Positions 1 through 6,936 are shown, counted from the stretch's first letter. The stretch is DNA of 10,497 nt from Geobacter sp. (GCA_003490025.1 DNJC01000022.1:1-10497), one strand, 5' to 3'. The notes: generated from the sequence alone by a model not told the origin. Numbers and translations are program-made.

Positions 1-69
1 GACGTTGATCTCTTCAAGGATGCAGGGCTCTTCGGTGCATACTTCCACTTCGTCTTTCTTGATTTCCAT
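1..69 (-). CDS. Start of an unidentified minus-strand gene (23 codons visible, cut by window edge)
   Basis: Reading leftward from position 69, an ATG opens a frame that stays open to the window edge. The peptide begins MEIKKDEVEVCTEEPC and is very acidic, with two cysteines at residues 11 and 16. A strong Shine-Dalgarno (AAGGAG) sits about 7 nt before the ATG, and a sigma-54 promoter lies about 65 nt upstream, so this is very likely a real gene. The family is not recognisable from 23 residues. Some ArsR-type metal sensors have acidic, cysteine-containing N-termini, but that is only a guess. A short cysteine-bearing protein is equally possible. Confidence 0.72.
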   Translation of the reverse strand, partial: MEIKKDEVEVCTEEPCILEEINV

Positions 70-134
70 TTTGCTTCTCCTTTTTTGTGCGTTTGTTGCG
101 CCACAGGAAGTTGCGGCCTTTGGTATACGTATAC

Positions 135-150
135 TGCAACGCTGGTGCCA
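135..150 (-). promoter_or_regulatory. Sigma-54 (RpoN) -24/-12 promoter for the gene starting at 69
   Basis: The minus strand reads TTGGCACCAGCGTTGCAG. TGGCAC (150-145) and TTGCA (139-135) are five bases apart, and the invariant GG and GC are separated by exactly 10 nt, which is the canonical RpoN arrangement. Predicted transcription start is near 125-124, giving a 5' leader of about 55 nt that ends in a strong ribosome binding site. A perfect 12-bp palindrome, GTATACGTATAC (123-134), abuts the -12 element and spans the predicted melting region. Activator sites would be expected at 200-350, where I see no convincing repeated operator beyond one 9-bp inverted repeat (225-233 and 288-296). Confidence 0.82.
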
Positions 151-441
151 AGTTTTAAAACACCGATCTAGGGCCTACTTAGCGGAACGGTGCGCGGCCA
201 GCTCAAGAGGCTGTGCCGCAAAAATGTGGAGAAATAGGGCAAACCCAGGGAGGCGGACCGATCTCCACCGCCCGCACATTGGCGCTTTTCTCCACAACGG
301 GGATTTTGTCTACAACCAAATAAACTATTGTTATGCTAGTCTCGGAAATATGGGCGCCGGAGCAGGCGCGGCGGGGGAAAAATGTCAAAAAAAACCGGGT
401 TGGCGTCAATCTTCCGCGGGGCGGTTCGGGATCTACTCTCC
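151..441. other. Gene-free intergenic stretch
   Basis: No frame here has a ribosome binding site and plausible protein. The stretch is relatively AT-rich around 300-340 and 380-395. It holds the inverted repeat TGTGGAGAA (225-233) / TTCTCCACA (288-296) and an extended -10-like element, TGTTATGCT (329-337), on the plus strand without a good -35. These could serve the leftward sigma-54 promoter as upstream activator sites, or start a plus-strand transcript toward the Nudix gene, but neither is established. Confidence 0.5.
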
Positions 442-464
442 CCCTCCCCCTTTCAAGGGGAGGG
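442..464. repeat. Pyrimidine/purine hairpin, terminator-like, probably a dispersed repeat
   Basis: CCCTCCCC (442-449) and GGGGAGGG (457-464) form an 8-bp perfect stem with a 7-nt loop, followed on the plus strand by ACGTTTTAATT. The shape and short T-run resemble an intrinsic terminator, yet no plus-strand gene ends here. A similar CCTCCC/GGGAGG element lies at 5613-5633 in the same window, which favours a dispersed intergenic repeat. Confidence 0.5.
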
Positions 465-467
465 ACG

Positions 468-589
468 TTTTAATTGTTCCTACGCTCCAGCGTGGGAACA
501 CATCGCAGGACGCTCCCGCGTCCGGTTTTTTTAATTGTTCCTACGCTCCAGCGTGGGAACACATCGCAGGACGCTCCCGCGTCCGGTTT
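468..589. repeat. Exact tandem duplication, 2 x 61 bp, each unit with two hairpins
   Basis: Positions 468-528 and 529-589 are identical base for base. Each unit holds a 24-bp near-palindrome (476-499; 537-560) with stem GTTCC / GGAAC, a T-G mismatch or wobble, an inner stem ACGCT / AGCGT and a CC loop. Each also holds a second stem, GGACGC / GCGTCC (508-513/518-523 in unit 1). In unit 1 the second stem is followed by GG and seven T, terminator-like; in unit 2 only three T follow. No coding capacity is evident. The form resembles REP/BIME-type intergenic repeats. Perfect identity suggests a recent duplication. Confidence 0.85.
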
Positions 590-624
590 GCACTGCCGGT
601 GGTTCTACGGATTCACCGTTTAGC

Positions 625-675
625 TGACGCTGGAGCGTCAGGGGACTTTGCGTTCCCACGCTGGAGCGTAGGAAC
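625..675. repeat. Two further palindromes of the same family, one an inverted copy of the 24-bp unit
   Basis: TGACGCTGGAGCGTCA (625-640) is a perfect 16-bp palindrome containing the core ACGCTGGAGCGT. Positions 652-675 are the exact reverse complement of the 24-bp palindromes at 476-499 and 537-560. With the tandem units this makes an array of alternating orientation, 468-675, ending 36 bp before the Nudix start codon. In RNA read toward the Nudix gene, the opposed copies could fold on each other as well as internally. Confidence 0.8.
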
Positions 676-711
676 GATGAAAAAGATCATTGCTCAGAGA
701 GGAATTACGCC

Positions 712-1212
712 ATGCACGATAAGAACAGCCATTGCTCCTTTTGCGGGACCGGGTTCCCCTCCGGCTCCGGCTGGCCGCGGGAGTGCGCGGCCTGCGGCAA
801 CAAAAGCTATCTGAATCCCCTCCCGGTGGTCGTGGTGCTGGTGCCGGCGGGGGGCGGCGTCGTCGGGATCAGGAGGAACATCGAGCCGCAAAAGGGGACG
901 GTCACCCTGCCTGGCGGCTTCCTGGACCTCGGGGAAAGCTGGCAGCAAGGGGGAAGGAGGGAGGTCCTGGAGGAAACGGGGATGGAGATCGGCGGGGAGC
1001 TGCAACTGTACGACGTGATGAACGGGCTGGACGACACGCTGGTGATCTTCGGGCTGGCCCCTCCGCAGGAACCCTCCGCCCTGCGTCCCTTCTGCTCGGA
1101 CGAGACGCAGGAGGTGCTCCTGATCGACCGCCCGGTGGAACTCGGATTTGCCATGCACACGCAGGTGGTGGCGAGGTATTTCAGGGAGAGGGACCGGCGC
1201 GCCGGGCGCTAG
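712..1212 (+). CDS. Nudix hydrolase with N-terminal zinc ribbon
   Basis: Predicted 166-residue soluble enzyme that cleaves a nucleoside diphosphate linked to another group; the substrate is not deducible. Residues 8-28 form a zinc-ribbon pattern C8-X2-C11-X13-C25-X2-C28. A complete Nudix box spans G69 to M91, matching G-X5-E-X7-R-E-X-L-E-E-T-G with all metal-binding glutamates present. The zinc ribbon plus Nudix layout recalls NADH pyrophosphatase (NudC) and related ADP-ribose-type hydrolases, but I do not see the SQPWPFPQS signature of NudC. AGAGAGGAA lies about 7 nt before the ATG and supports this start. It is the only plus-strand gene, convergent with the kinase gene (50-bp gap), and is preceded by the palindrome array. 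The family is confident; specificity is unknown. Confidence 0.93.
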   Translation: MHDKNSHCSFCGTGFPSGSGWPRECAACGNKSYLNPLPVVVVLVPAGGGVVGIRRNIEPQKGTVTLPGGFLDLGESWQQGGRREVLEETGMEIGGELQLYDVMNGLDDTLVIFGLAPPQEPSALRPFCSDETQEVLLIDRPVELGFAMHTQVVARYFRERDRRAGR

Positions 1213-1219
1213 CCTTCAA

Positions 1220-1247
1220 CTCGGCATCCCCGGCTCGGCATCCCGGA
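1220..1247. repeat. Short 14-bp tandem repeat between convergent genes
   Basis: CTCGGCATCCCCGG (1220-1233) is followed directly by CTCGGCATCCCGGA (1234-1247); the first 11 bases match exactly. It fills most of the 50-bp gap between the Nudix stop and the kinase stop. I see no clear terminator stem with a T-run for either convergent gene. Confidence 0.55.
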
Positions 1248-1262
1248 GCTAAGAGTTCCCGC

Positions 1263-3170
1263 CTACTTGGTGCTCACCGGCAGCAGCACCGTGAACTGGG
1301 TCCCCTCCCCCACCCTGCTCTTCACCTGGATCTCGCCATGGTGGCGCTTGACGATGCTGTAGCTCAGGGCGAGGCCGAGGCCGATCCCCTTACCCGCCTC
1401 CTTGGTGGTGAAAAAGGGATCCCAGATCCGGTCCAGGTTCTCCGCCGGAATGCCGCAACCGTTGTCGCCGATAACGACGGATATCATGCCGGCGCTGGGG
1501 CCGCAGGTCGCCACCTCCACCGCCCCCCCCTCCCCCGGAATGGCCTGGTGCGCGTTGATCAGGAGGTTCATGCAGACCTGGCGCAGCGCAGACGGGTCCC
1601 CGTGGACGCAGGGAAGCCCCTCCTGAAGCGAAGTTGTGAGCCTCACCCCGCGAAAGCTCGGCTGGTGGCTGATCAGCTCGATGATCTCCCTGAGCATGGT
1701 GTTCAGGTCCACGTTCACGGCGAGCCCGTCCGATTTCCTGCCGAAACTCAAGAGGTTGTCGATGATCCCCTTGCAGCGGTAGCTCTCGCGCACGATGACC
1801 TGCAGGTAGGTCTGGAAGGCGTCGAGCCTCGGGTCCTCGGATAACCCGGGGGTGTCGTTGAAGCGCCGCAGCAGCCCCTCCGCGCAGCCGGCAACGGAGG
1901 CGAGGGGGTTGTTGATCTCGTGGGCGATGCCGGTGGCCAGGACCCCGATGCTGGACATCTTCTCGGCCTGGATCAGGTGCATCTCCTGCAGCCGCTTCTC
2001 CGAGACGTCTCTCATGAACACCAGGGCCCGCGTGTTGTCGCCGATGGTGTCCTTGATCGGGGTGGCGGTGATGTCCAGGTAGAGCGTCTCCTTCCCCTCC
2101 CTCATGGAGAGGAACGAGGTTTCCACCCGCTCGCCGGCCAGGGCACGCTCAACCGGACAGGCCCCCGGTTCCTTCAGATCGGTGTGGAAGACGTCCTGGC
2201 ATCTTTTCCCGGGATGGATCTTTCCGGGGAACAGCGCCGGGCTGATCTGGTTGTGGTGCTGCACCCGCCCGTCGTGGTCGTAGACGGTGATGCCGTCGCT
2301 GATGGAATCGAAGATCGCCTGCAGCTCGTTGGTCTTGTTGCTCAGCTCGACCTCCGCCTGCTTGCGCTCACTGATGTCCTGGGTGGTCCCGTAGACCTGC
2401 ATCACCTTCCCCGCGCCGTTCAGCAAAGGCTCGACGATGGAGTAGACCCACTTGCCGCTTCCGTCGGCGAACTTGAGGCGGTGCTCGATCTCGTAGCTCT
2501 TCGCCTGCTCGATGCAAAGCCGCAGCTGCCCGAACACCTTGTCCCTGTCCTCCGGGTGCACCGCCGCCGCGAAGCTCTCCTGGTTGGTCGCTTCGCGCGC
2601 GAGCCTCAGGATGCGCAGGAGCTCGTCCGAGGCCTTGATGCTGCCGGTCACCGGGTCGAAGCTCCAGGAGCCGACGTGGGTCATCGACTGCGCCTTGGCG
2701 AGGTTGTACTCGCTCTCGGACAGCGCCCTCTCGGCGAGCTTCTTTTCCGTGATGTCGACCAGGACGGCGAGGCACTCATCGCCCGATTCGGCGACCATCG
2801 CCTCGATCCGGACGTAGAGCGGCAGCCTGTCGCGCTGCGTCAGCCCCAGGCGGCAGGTCATCTTCCCCTGGTTCTTGAAGACGCAGGAGATGTAGTTCAC
2901 GAAGACGAAGCGGTCCTCTCCCACCACGAACGATTCGAAGCGCTCCCCCGCCAGGTGGGTGCGATCCAGCCCCAGAAGGCGCGCGCCGGTCAGGTTGACC
3001 TTGCGGATCACGCCGTTCCTGTCGAAGGTGAAGTACCCCACGGGGGCGAAGTCGTAGAGGAGGGCGTACTGGTTCCGGGAGGCCTCCAGCTCGGCCTGGA
3101 ACCGGCTCAACTCCTCTATCTTCGCCTCCAGGGCGTCCCGGTAGCGCTCTTTTGCCGCTGTCTCTTTCAA
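1263..3170 (-). CDS. Soluble sensor histidine kinase with three PAS domains
   Basis: 635 residues, no signal peptide or membrane segment, so a cytoplasmic sensor. Order: short N-terminal coiled coil (1-35), PAS 1 (about 32-143, ending DITEKK), PAS 2 (about 155-268, ending DISERK), PAS 3 (about 282-392, ending DVSEKR), HisKA dimerisation domain with phospho-acceptor H417 in GIAHEINNPL, then a HATPase domain with N-box (NLLINAHQAI, N535), G1 (DNGCGIP, 569-575), F-box (DPFFTTK, 584-590) and G2 (GKGIGLGLAL, 593-602). All catalytic motifs are intact. The H-box resembles NtrB-class kinases. PAS 3 carries C324 and C338 in a CQDVFHT...CPVERAL context, a possible redox or metal site. The start is TTG, chosen because AGGTGA lies 7 nt upstream and the frame is closed further up. 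No response regulator adjoins; it follows the VWA gene by 52 bp. Confidence 0.95.
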   Translation of the reverse strand: MKETAAKERYRDALEAKIEELSRFQAELEASRNQYALLYDFAPVGYFTFDRNGVIRKVNLTGARLLGLDRTHLAGERFESFVVGEDRFVFVNYISCVFKNQGKMTCRLGLTQRDRLPLYVRIEAMVAESGDECLAVLVDITEKKLAERALSESEYNLAKAQSMTHVGSWSFDPVTGSIKASDELLRILRLAREATNQESFAAAVHPEDRDKVFGQLRLCIEQAKSYEIEHRLKFADGSGKWVYSIVEPLLNGAGKVMQVYGTTQDISERKQAEVELSNKTNELQAIFDSISDGITVYDHDGRVQHHNQISPALFPGKIHPGKRCQDVFHTDLKEPGACPVERALAGERVETSFLSMREGKETLYLDITATPIKDTIGDNTRALVFMRDVSEKRLQEMHLIQAEKMSSIGVLATGIAHEINNPLASVAGCAEGLLRRFNDTPGLSEDPRLDAFQTYLQVIVRESYRCKGIIDNLLSFGRKSDGLAVNVDLNTMLREIIELISHQPSFRGVRLTTSLQEGLPCVHGDPSALRQVCMNLLINAHQAIPGEGGAVEVATCGPSAGMISVVIGDNGCGIPAENLDRIWDPFFTTKEAGKGIGLGLALSYSIVKRHHGEIQVKSRVGEGTQFTVLLPVSTK

Positions 3171-3199
3171 GGGATGGTCACCTCATCCTGCCCTGTCGG

Positions 3200-3216
3200 G
3201 GCGCATTCCTTGCGCC
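3200..3216. other. Perfect 6-bp hairpin in the gap between VWA and kinase genes
   Basis: GGCGCA (3200-3205) and TGCGCC (3211-3216) flank a 5-nt loop. It lies just after the VWA stop and about 30 nt before the kinase start. No T-run follows on the minus strand, so it is more likely a processing or stabilising stem inside a shared transcript than a strong terminator. Confidence 0.45.
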
Positions 3217-3222
3217 GTCGTC

Positions 3223-4632
3223 TCACCAGTGGCTGCGCCCCGAAGGGTCGAAGGCGGGTTCGCTTGCCACCGTCGCCCCGCGGCTGTAGTAACCCCGGTA
3301 GTCAAGCTGCTCGTTTTCCGCCTCTTTTTCCCGCTGCCTCTTCTTCTCCAGCGGGTGGGCCTGGTCCGCGTACATGTCGAGCAGCAGGTCCTCCACCACC
3401 AGGCTCAGGTCCTCGACCGTCTTCACCACCTCGACCTTGTCGCAGTAGGCGCCGTAGGTGTCGATGACGCAGTCGCCGCGCCGCCAGATCTCGCGCTCCT
3501 CCGGCGTCAGCCAGAGCATGTAGCGGGATTTCTCGCGGATCTCCTCCAGCACCCAGTCCTGGGCCTCGTCGTAGTTGTTGCGCGCGTCCCCCAGGATGAT
3601 GACCGCCGGGCGCCCGCGCAGGTTCTCCAGGAACCTCTTCTTGAAATCGAGCAGCACCTGCCCGTAGCTCGAGTTCTCGTCCAGGTCGACGATGTCCCCC
3701 TCGTCGATGGTCCGCATCAGCTCGTTCACCGGCAGGTTGGCCAGGAGGTCCGTGATCTCGGCGAGCTGACGGTTGAAGATGAAGCTCCTCACGTCCAGGA
3801 GCTGGTTATGCAGGGTGTGCAAAAGAAGGAGCATGAAGCGCGCCGCGTGGCTCACCGAGAAGCTCACGTCGCAAAGAACGAGGAGCCTCGGCTTTTCCCG
3901 GCGCTTGCGCCTGAGGGCGACCTGGAAGGGGACCATGTCGTGGCGGTAGTTTTTCTGGATGGTCTTGATGACGTGGAGCTTGCCGCGGTTCTGGTTGTTC
4001 TTGATCCGCTTCATGTCCTTTCTGAGGCGAAGCATCATGCGCGACACCACGTCCTGCATGGACGCCTGCTCCTCGGCCGTGAAGACGATGCCGCGCTCCT
4101 GCGGCAAACCCTGGCTCAGGTCGATGGTGAGCGGGTTCTGCACGAAGCGGCGGCTCGGCCTGGGCGCCTTGGCGAGCTCGCGGTGCCCCTTGATCTGCAC
4201 CACGATCTCGTTACCGTCGGAGTCGTCCGGATCGATCTCGGTGAGGCTTTTCAGCTCCTGCAGGTCCTCGGGGTCGATCTGGCTGTCCAGCTTCAGCAGC
4301 GGCCCCGGTTCCTCGTCGTCGTGGTGGCTCTCGACCAGGTTCATGGTGCTGAACTCCCCCTCCATGCTGACGATGGCGGCGTCCATGAGGCCCGGGATGT
4401 CCCCCTCGGGGGGGAACTGGAAGCGGCTGAAAAACCGGTTGAAGGCGGCATCGAAGACCGGCATGTCGTGGACGTTCTTCACCAGCGTCAGGCGCAAGAG
4501 CTGCCTGGTCGAGCGCCGCCCCCTGATTCCCGTCAGCGCCAGCGCCTGGACCGCGTCCAGGCTCTCCCCGGGGGAGACCCGGATCCCGCAGTCGCGCAAT
4601 TCCCCCACGAAGCGTGCGATGATCCGTTCCAT
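3223..4632 (-). CDS. VWA domain protein, CoxE-like, partner of MoxR-type ATPase
   Basis: 469 residues, soluble, with an acidic linker (about 102-140) and a charged C-terminal tail. The C-terminal half (about 245-420) is a von Willebrand factor A fold: the strand LLVLCDVSFSVS carries the MIDAS motif D255-X-S257-X-S259, S321/S322 can supply the threonine-type ligand, and IILGDARNNY supplies D349. A basic stretch (ALRRKRREKPR, 239-249) precedes the fold, as in CoxE-family proteins. Known family members act with a MoxR/CoxD AAA+ ATPase in maturing or remodelling enzyme complexes, for example the CO dehydrogenase active site. The start lies 4 bp after the ATPase stop, implying translational coupling; the ribosome binding site is weak (GGGG). 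No CO dehydrogenase or other obvious client lies in the window, so the client is unknown. Confidence 0.9.
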   Translation of the reverse strand: MERIIARFVGELRDCGIRVSPGESLDAVQALALTGIRGRRSTRQLLRLTLVKNVHDMPVFDAAFNRFFSRFQFPPEGDIPGLMDAAIVSMEGEFSTMNLVESHHDDEEPGPLLKLDSQIDPEDLQELKSLTEIDPDDSDGNEIVVQIKGHRELAKAPRPSRRFVQNPLTIDLSQGLPQERGIVFTAEEQASMQDVVSRMMLRLRKDMKRIKNNQNRGKLHVIKTIQKNYRHDMVPFQVALRRKRREKPRLLVLCDVSFSVSHAARFMLLLLHTLHNQLLDVRSFIFNRQLAEITDLLANLPVNELMRTIDEGDIVDLDENSSYGQVLLDFKKRFLENLRGRPAVIILGDARNNYDEAQDWVLEEIREKSRYMLWLTPEEREIWRRGDCVIDTYGAYCDKVEVVKTVEDLSLVVEDLLLDMYADQAHPLEKKRQREKEAENEQLDYRGYYSRGATVASEPAFDPSGRSHW

Positions 4633-4636
4633 AGAG

Positions 4637-5539
4637 TTACCCCAGTTCCCGCACGGCCAGGTCGGTCACCTTCTGCAGGTCCGTCTGGTGCTTGGCGATG
4701 ACGCCCACCGTGTTGGCGACGATCTCGGGGGTGAGCTGGGAGGCCTTCAGGATGGAGAGGACCTGGGCCCAGTCGAGCGTCTCGGAGACGCTGGGCGGTT
4801 TTCTCAGGTTCAGCTCGCGCGCCTTCCTGAGGAACTCCACCATCTGGCGCGCCAGGGACTCGCAGAGATCCGGGAACTTGGCCCGGACGATGGCGATCTC
4901 CCGGTCGAGTTCCGGGTAGCCGATGTAGAGGTAGAGGCAGCGGCGCCTGAGCGCGTCCGAGATCATCCGGGTGCCGTTACTGGTGAGTATGGTGAGGGGC
5001 CTCCTGGTGGCCTCGATCACGCCGAGTTCCGGGATGGAGATCTGGAACTCGCTCAGGCACTCGAGGAGCAGCGCCTCGAACTCGTCGTCCGAGCGGTCGA
5101 TCTCGTCGATCAAGAGGAGCGAGCGTTTCTCGGAGAGGAAGCTCCGCAGGATGGGGCGCTGCACCAGGAAGTTCCTGGAAAAAAAGAGGCTCTCCTCGGA
5201 GGAGAGGCGCTCCACCGCCTCCCTCAGGTCGGCCGAAACGGAGAGGTAGCTGTCCAGCTGCGTGCGCAGAAGCTGGGTGTAGAGGAGCTGCTTGCCGTAC
5301 TCCCAGTCGTAGAGCGCCTTCCCCTCGTCGATCCCCTCGTAGCACTGCAGCCTGACCAGCGGGAAGTCGAGCGAGGCGGAGAGCGCCTTGGCGAGCCCGG
5401 TCTTCCCCACGCCCGGAGGCCCCTCGATCAGGATCGGCTTCTCCATGCGGAGCGCCAGGAAGACCGCCGTGGCGATGGCGTCGTCGGCGATGTAGCCACC
5501 CTGGTGCAGAAACTCCTTAACCCCTTGTTCTGTTATCAT
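4637..5539 (-). CDS. MoxR/CoxD-type AAA+ ATPase
   Basis: 300 residues from the chosen ATG. Walker A is GPPGVGKT (40-47), Walker B is LLLIDEID (141-148), sensor 1 is TSN (186-188), and an arginine-rich DALRRRC segment (195-201) supplies the arginine finger. Size and motif spacing fit the MoxR branch of AAA+ chaperones, which work with VWA proteins; the next gene is such a protein. An alternative ATG 12 codons upstream (at 5575) has no ribosome binding site. The ATG at 5539 has GAGG 5 nt upstream and the protein then begins MITEQGVKEF, so I prefer it. The residues IDEGKALYDWEYGKQLL (70-86) resemble the CoxD subgroup. No clear promoter is seen; hairpins upstream suggest separation from the dehydrogenase gene. 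Confidence 0.93.
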   Translation of the reverse strand: MITEQGVKEFLHQGGYIADDAIATAVFLALRMEKPILIEGPPGVGKTGLAKALSASLDFPLVRLQCYEGIDEGKALYDWEYGKQLLYTQLLRTQLDSYLSVSADLREAVERLSSEESLFFSRNFLVQRPILRSFLSEKRSLLLIDEIDRSDDEFEALLLECLSEFQISIPELGVIEATRRPLTILTSNGTRMISDALRRRCLYLYIGYPELDREIAIVRAKFPDLCESLARQMVEFLRKARELNLRKPPSVSETLDWAQVLSILKASQLTPEIVANTVGVIAKHQTDLQKVTDLAVRELG

Positions 5540-5580
5540 AACGGCCTCATAAATTGTGGAATCCGGGGTTCTCATGAAAC

Positions 5581-5633
5581 GGCGGATCTGAGATCATCTT
5601 CCGCCATATGTCCCTCCCGCGTCAAGGGGGAGG
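5581..5633. other. Two inverted repeats in the leader of the MoxR gene
   Basis: GGCGGA (5581-5586) pairs with TCCGCC (5600-5605) around a 13-nt loop, and CCTCCC (5613-5618) pairs with GGGAGG (5628-5633). The second belongs to the same pyrimidine/purine hairpin class as 442-464. They lie 40-95 bp upstream of the preferred MoxR start and may shape the leader or act as a protein-binding dyad; no function is shown. Confidence 0.4.
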
Positions 5634-5654
5634 ACAAGGAGGATGGTTACAACT

Positions 5655-5697
5655 ATGCCGCCGGCGCCCTCGGGTTTCCCTTCGGGGCCGGCGGCAT
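5655..5697 (-). terminator. Strong 11-bp GC-rich hairpin after the alcohol dehydrogenase gene, probable terminator
   Basis: ATGCCGCCGGC (5655-5665) and GCCGGCGGCAT (5687-5697) are perfect reverse complements. The intervening 21 nt can pair further through CCC (5667-5669) and GGG (5684-5686). It begins 34 bp beyond the dehydrogenase stop, the expected place for a terminator. On the minus strand no real U-run follows (AGTTGTAACC), so it may stop transcription poorly, depend on Rho, or serve as a 3' stability stem. Confidence 0.6.
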
Positions 5698-5730
5698 TTG
5701 CTGCCTAGGCTCCAATGAACCTGATGCTAG

Positions 5731-6936
5731 TTACAGGCACTCTTTGAAGATTTTGATCATGTCCTGCAGACCGGTGTCGGTCGGGTTCCCCTCGGTGCAG
5801 ATGTCGGCCACGGAGAAGCGGGAAAGCGGCTCGATGTCCTTCTCCAAGAGACCGAGATCCTTGAAGGTCTTGGTGATGCCGAGGTCCTTCTTCAGCTGGC
5901 CTATGGCCTCGATGAACTTCTCGCCGGCTGCCATGTCGGAGAGGTTGGTCACATCGACGCCGGCTGCCTGAGCCATCATCTTGAAGCGCTCCGGGGCGGC
6001 CGGGAGGTTGAACTTGCAGACCGGCACCAGGCCGATTGCGTTGCAAAGACCGTGCGGCGCATCGTAGAGACCGCCCAGGGCGTGTGCCATGGAGTGGATC
6101 AGGCCGAGGCCGGCGCTGTTGAAGCTGTATGCTGCCGCCATTTCCGCCCAGACCATCGCCTCGACAGCCTTGTCGTTGTTGCGGTTCATGGAGGACTGGC
6201 GCAGGTTCTGGAAGATGAGGGTGATGGCGCTGAGGCCCGGGCCGTAGGCGGAGACGACGCCGAGACGGGAGGCGATGGCTTCGACGCCGTGGGCGAGGGC
6301 GTCCATGCCGGTGTAGGCGGCCAGGTCGCCCGGCATGCACTGGTGGATCAGCGGGTCGTTGATCGACTTGCTGGGGGTGCAGTTCGGATCGAAGAGGGCC
6401 ATCTTGTACTTCTTGTCGGTGTGGTTGATGATCGAGAAGCAGGAGATCTCGGAACCGGTACCTGAGGTGGTGTTGATGGCGAGCTGCGGGATCTTGTTGG
6501 CCTTGGTCGCCTTGAAGGCGCCCTCGAAGGTCCTTACGTCCTGGCCGTCGTGGCTGTAGACGAGTTTGATCGCCTTGCAGGCGTCGTGGGAGCTGCCGCC
6601 GCCCAGGGAGATGATGCCGTCGAACTTGCCGGCGGCCAGGACCTTGGCCCCTTCCATGACTTCGAAGTCTTTCGGGTTGGGGGTTACCTTATCGAACACG
6701 GAGGACTCGACGCCGGCGGCCTTCAACACACCCTGGATGGTTTCCACGATACCGGTACCCTTGAGGCCGGTGGTGACGATGAGCGCGTTGGTCATGCCGA
6801 GCGACCTGGCGTCGTTACCGACCATGGTATGTGCGCCCCAGCCGACGTTGACGGAGGGATAAGCGTGCATCATCTTGATCGGGTATTCCAGTCTCTCGTT
6901 CTTCAGGGTGCGTTTGACGTCTTTGTTGTGGGACAT
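5731..6936 (-). CDS. Iron-containing (group III) NAD-dependent alcohol dehydrogenase
   Basis: 401 residues, cytoplasmic, full length for the family. The enzyme interconverts primary alcohols and aldehydes with NAD(H); chain-length preference cannot be read from sequence. Nucleotide-binding GGGSSHD lies at 112-118 and the family signature TTSGTGSE at 156-163. The four metal ligands are in place: D212 and H216 in MDALAH, H281 in HSMAH and H295 in APHG. Closest in feel are the methanol/ethanol dehydrogenase-like members. AAGGAGG sits 8 nt before the ATG. A sigma-54 promoter lies about 117 bp upstream of the start, so expression is probably activator-dependent and inducible. It appears monocistronic: a strong hairpin follows its stop and the next gene begins about 190 bp later. 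Confidence 0.96.
   Translation of the reverse strand: MSHNKDVKRTLKNERLEYPIKMMHAYPSVNVGWGAHTMVGNDARSLGMTNALIVTTGLKGTGIVETIQGVLKAAGVESSVFDKVTPNPKDFEVMEGAKVLAAGKFDGIISLGGGSSHDACKAIKLVYSHDGQDVRTFEGAFKATKANKIPQLAINTTSGTGSEISCFSIINHTDKKYKMALFDPNCTPSKSINDPLIHQCMPGDLAAYTGMDALAHGVEAIASRLGVVSAYGPGLSAITLIFQNLRQSSMNRNNDKAVEAMVWAEMAAAYSFNSAGLGLIHSMAHALGGLYDAPHGLCNAIGLVPVCKFNLPAAPERFKMMAQAAGVDVTNLSDMAAGEKFIEAIGQLKKDLGITKTFKDLGLLEKDIEPLSRFSVADICTEGNPTDTGLQDMIKIFKECL

Noticed and set aside
203..409. 68-residue minus-strand open frame
   Set aside because: No ribosome binding site, no recognisable domain, and unlike the codon use of neighbouring genes.
468..675. CRISPR array
   Set aside because: Only two direct units, contiguous without spacers, and built of palindromes in alternating orientation.
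5..814. 269-residue plus-strand open frame at the left end
   Set aside because: It crosses a well-supported minus-strand start, a sigma-54 promoter and the palindrome array, has no ribosome binding site, and overlaps the Nudix gene in another frame.
1920..5971. Long plus-strand open frames (1920-3467, 3229-4701, 3959-5971) opposite the kinase, VWA and ATPase genes
   Set aside because: Low-complexity composition typical of antisense frames in GC-rich DNA, no ribosome binding sites, while the minus-strand frames carry complete family motifs.
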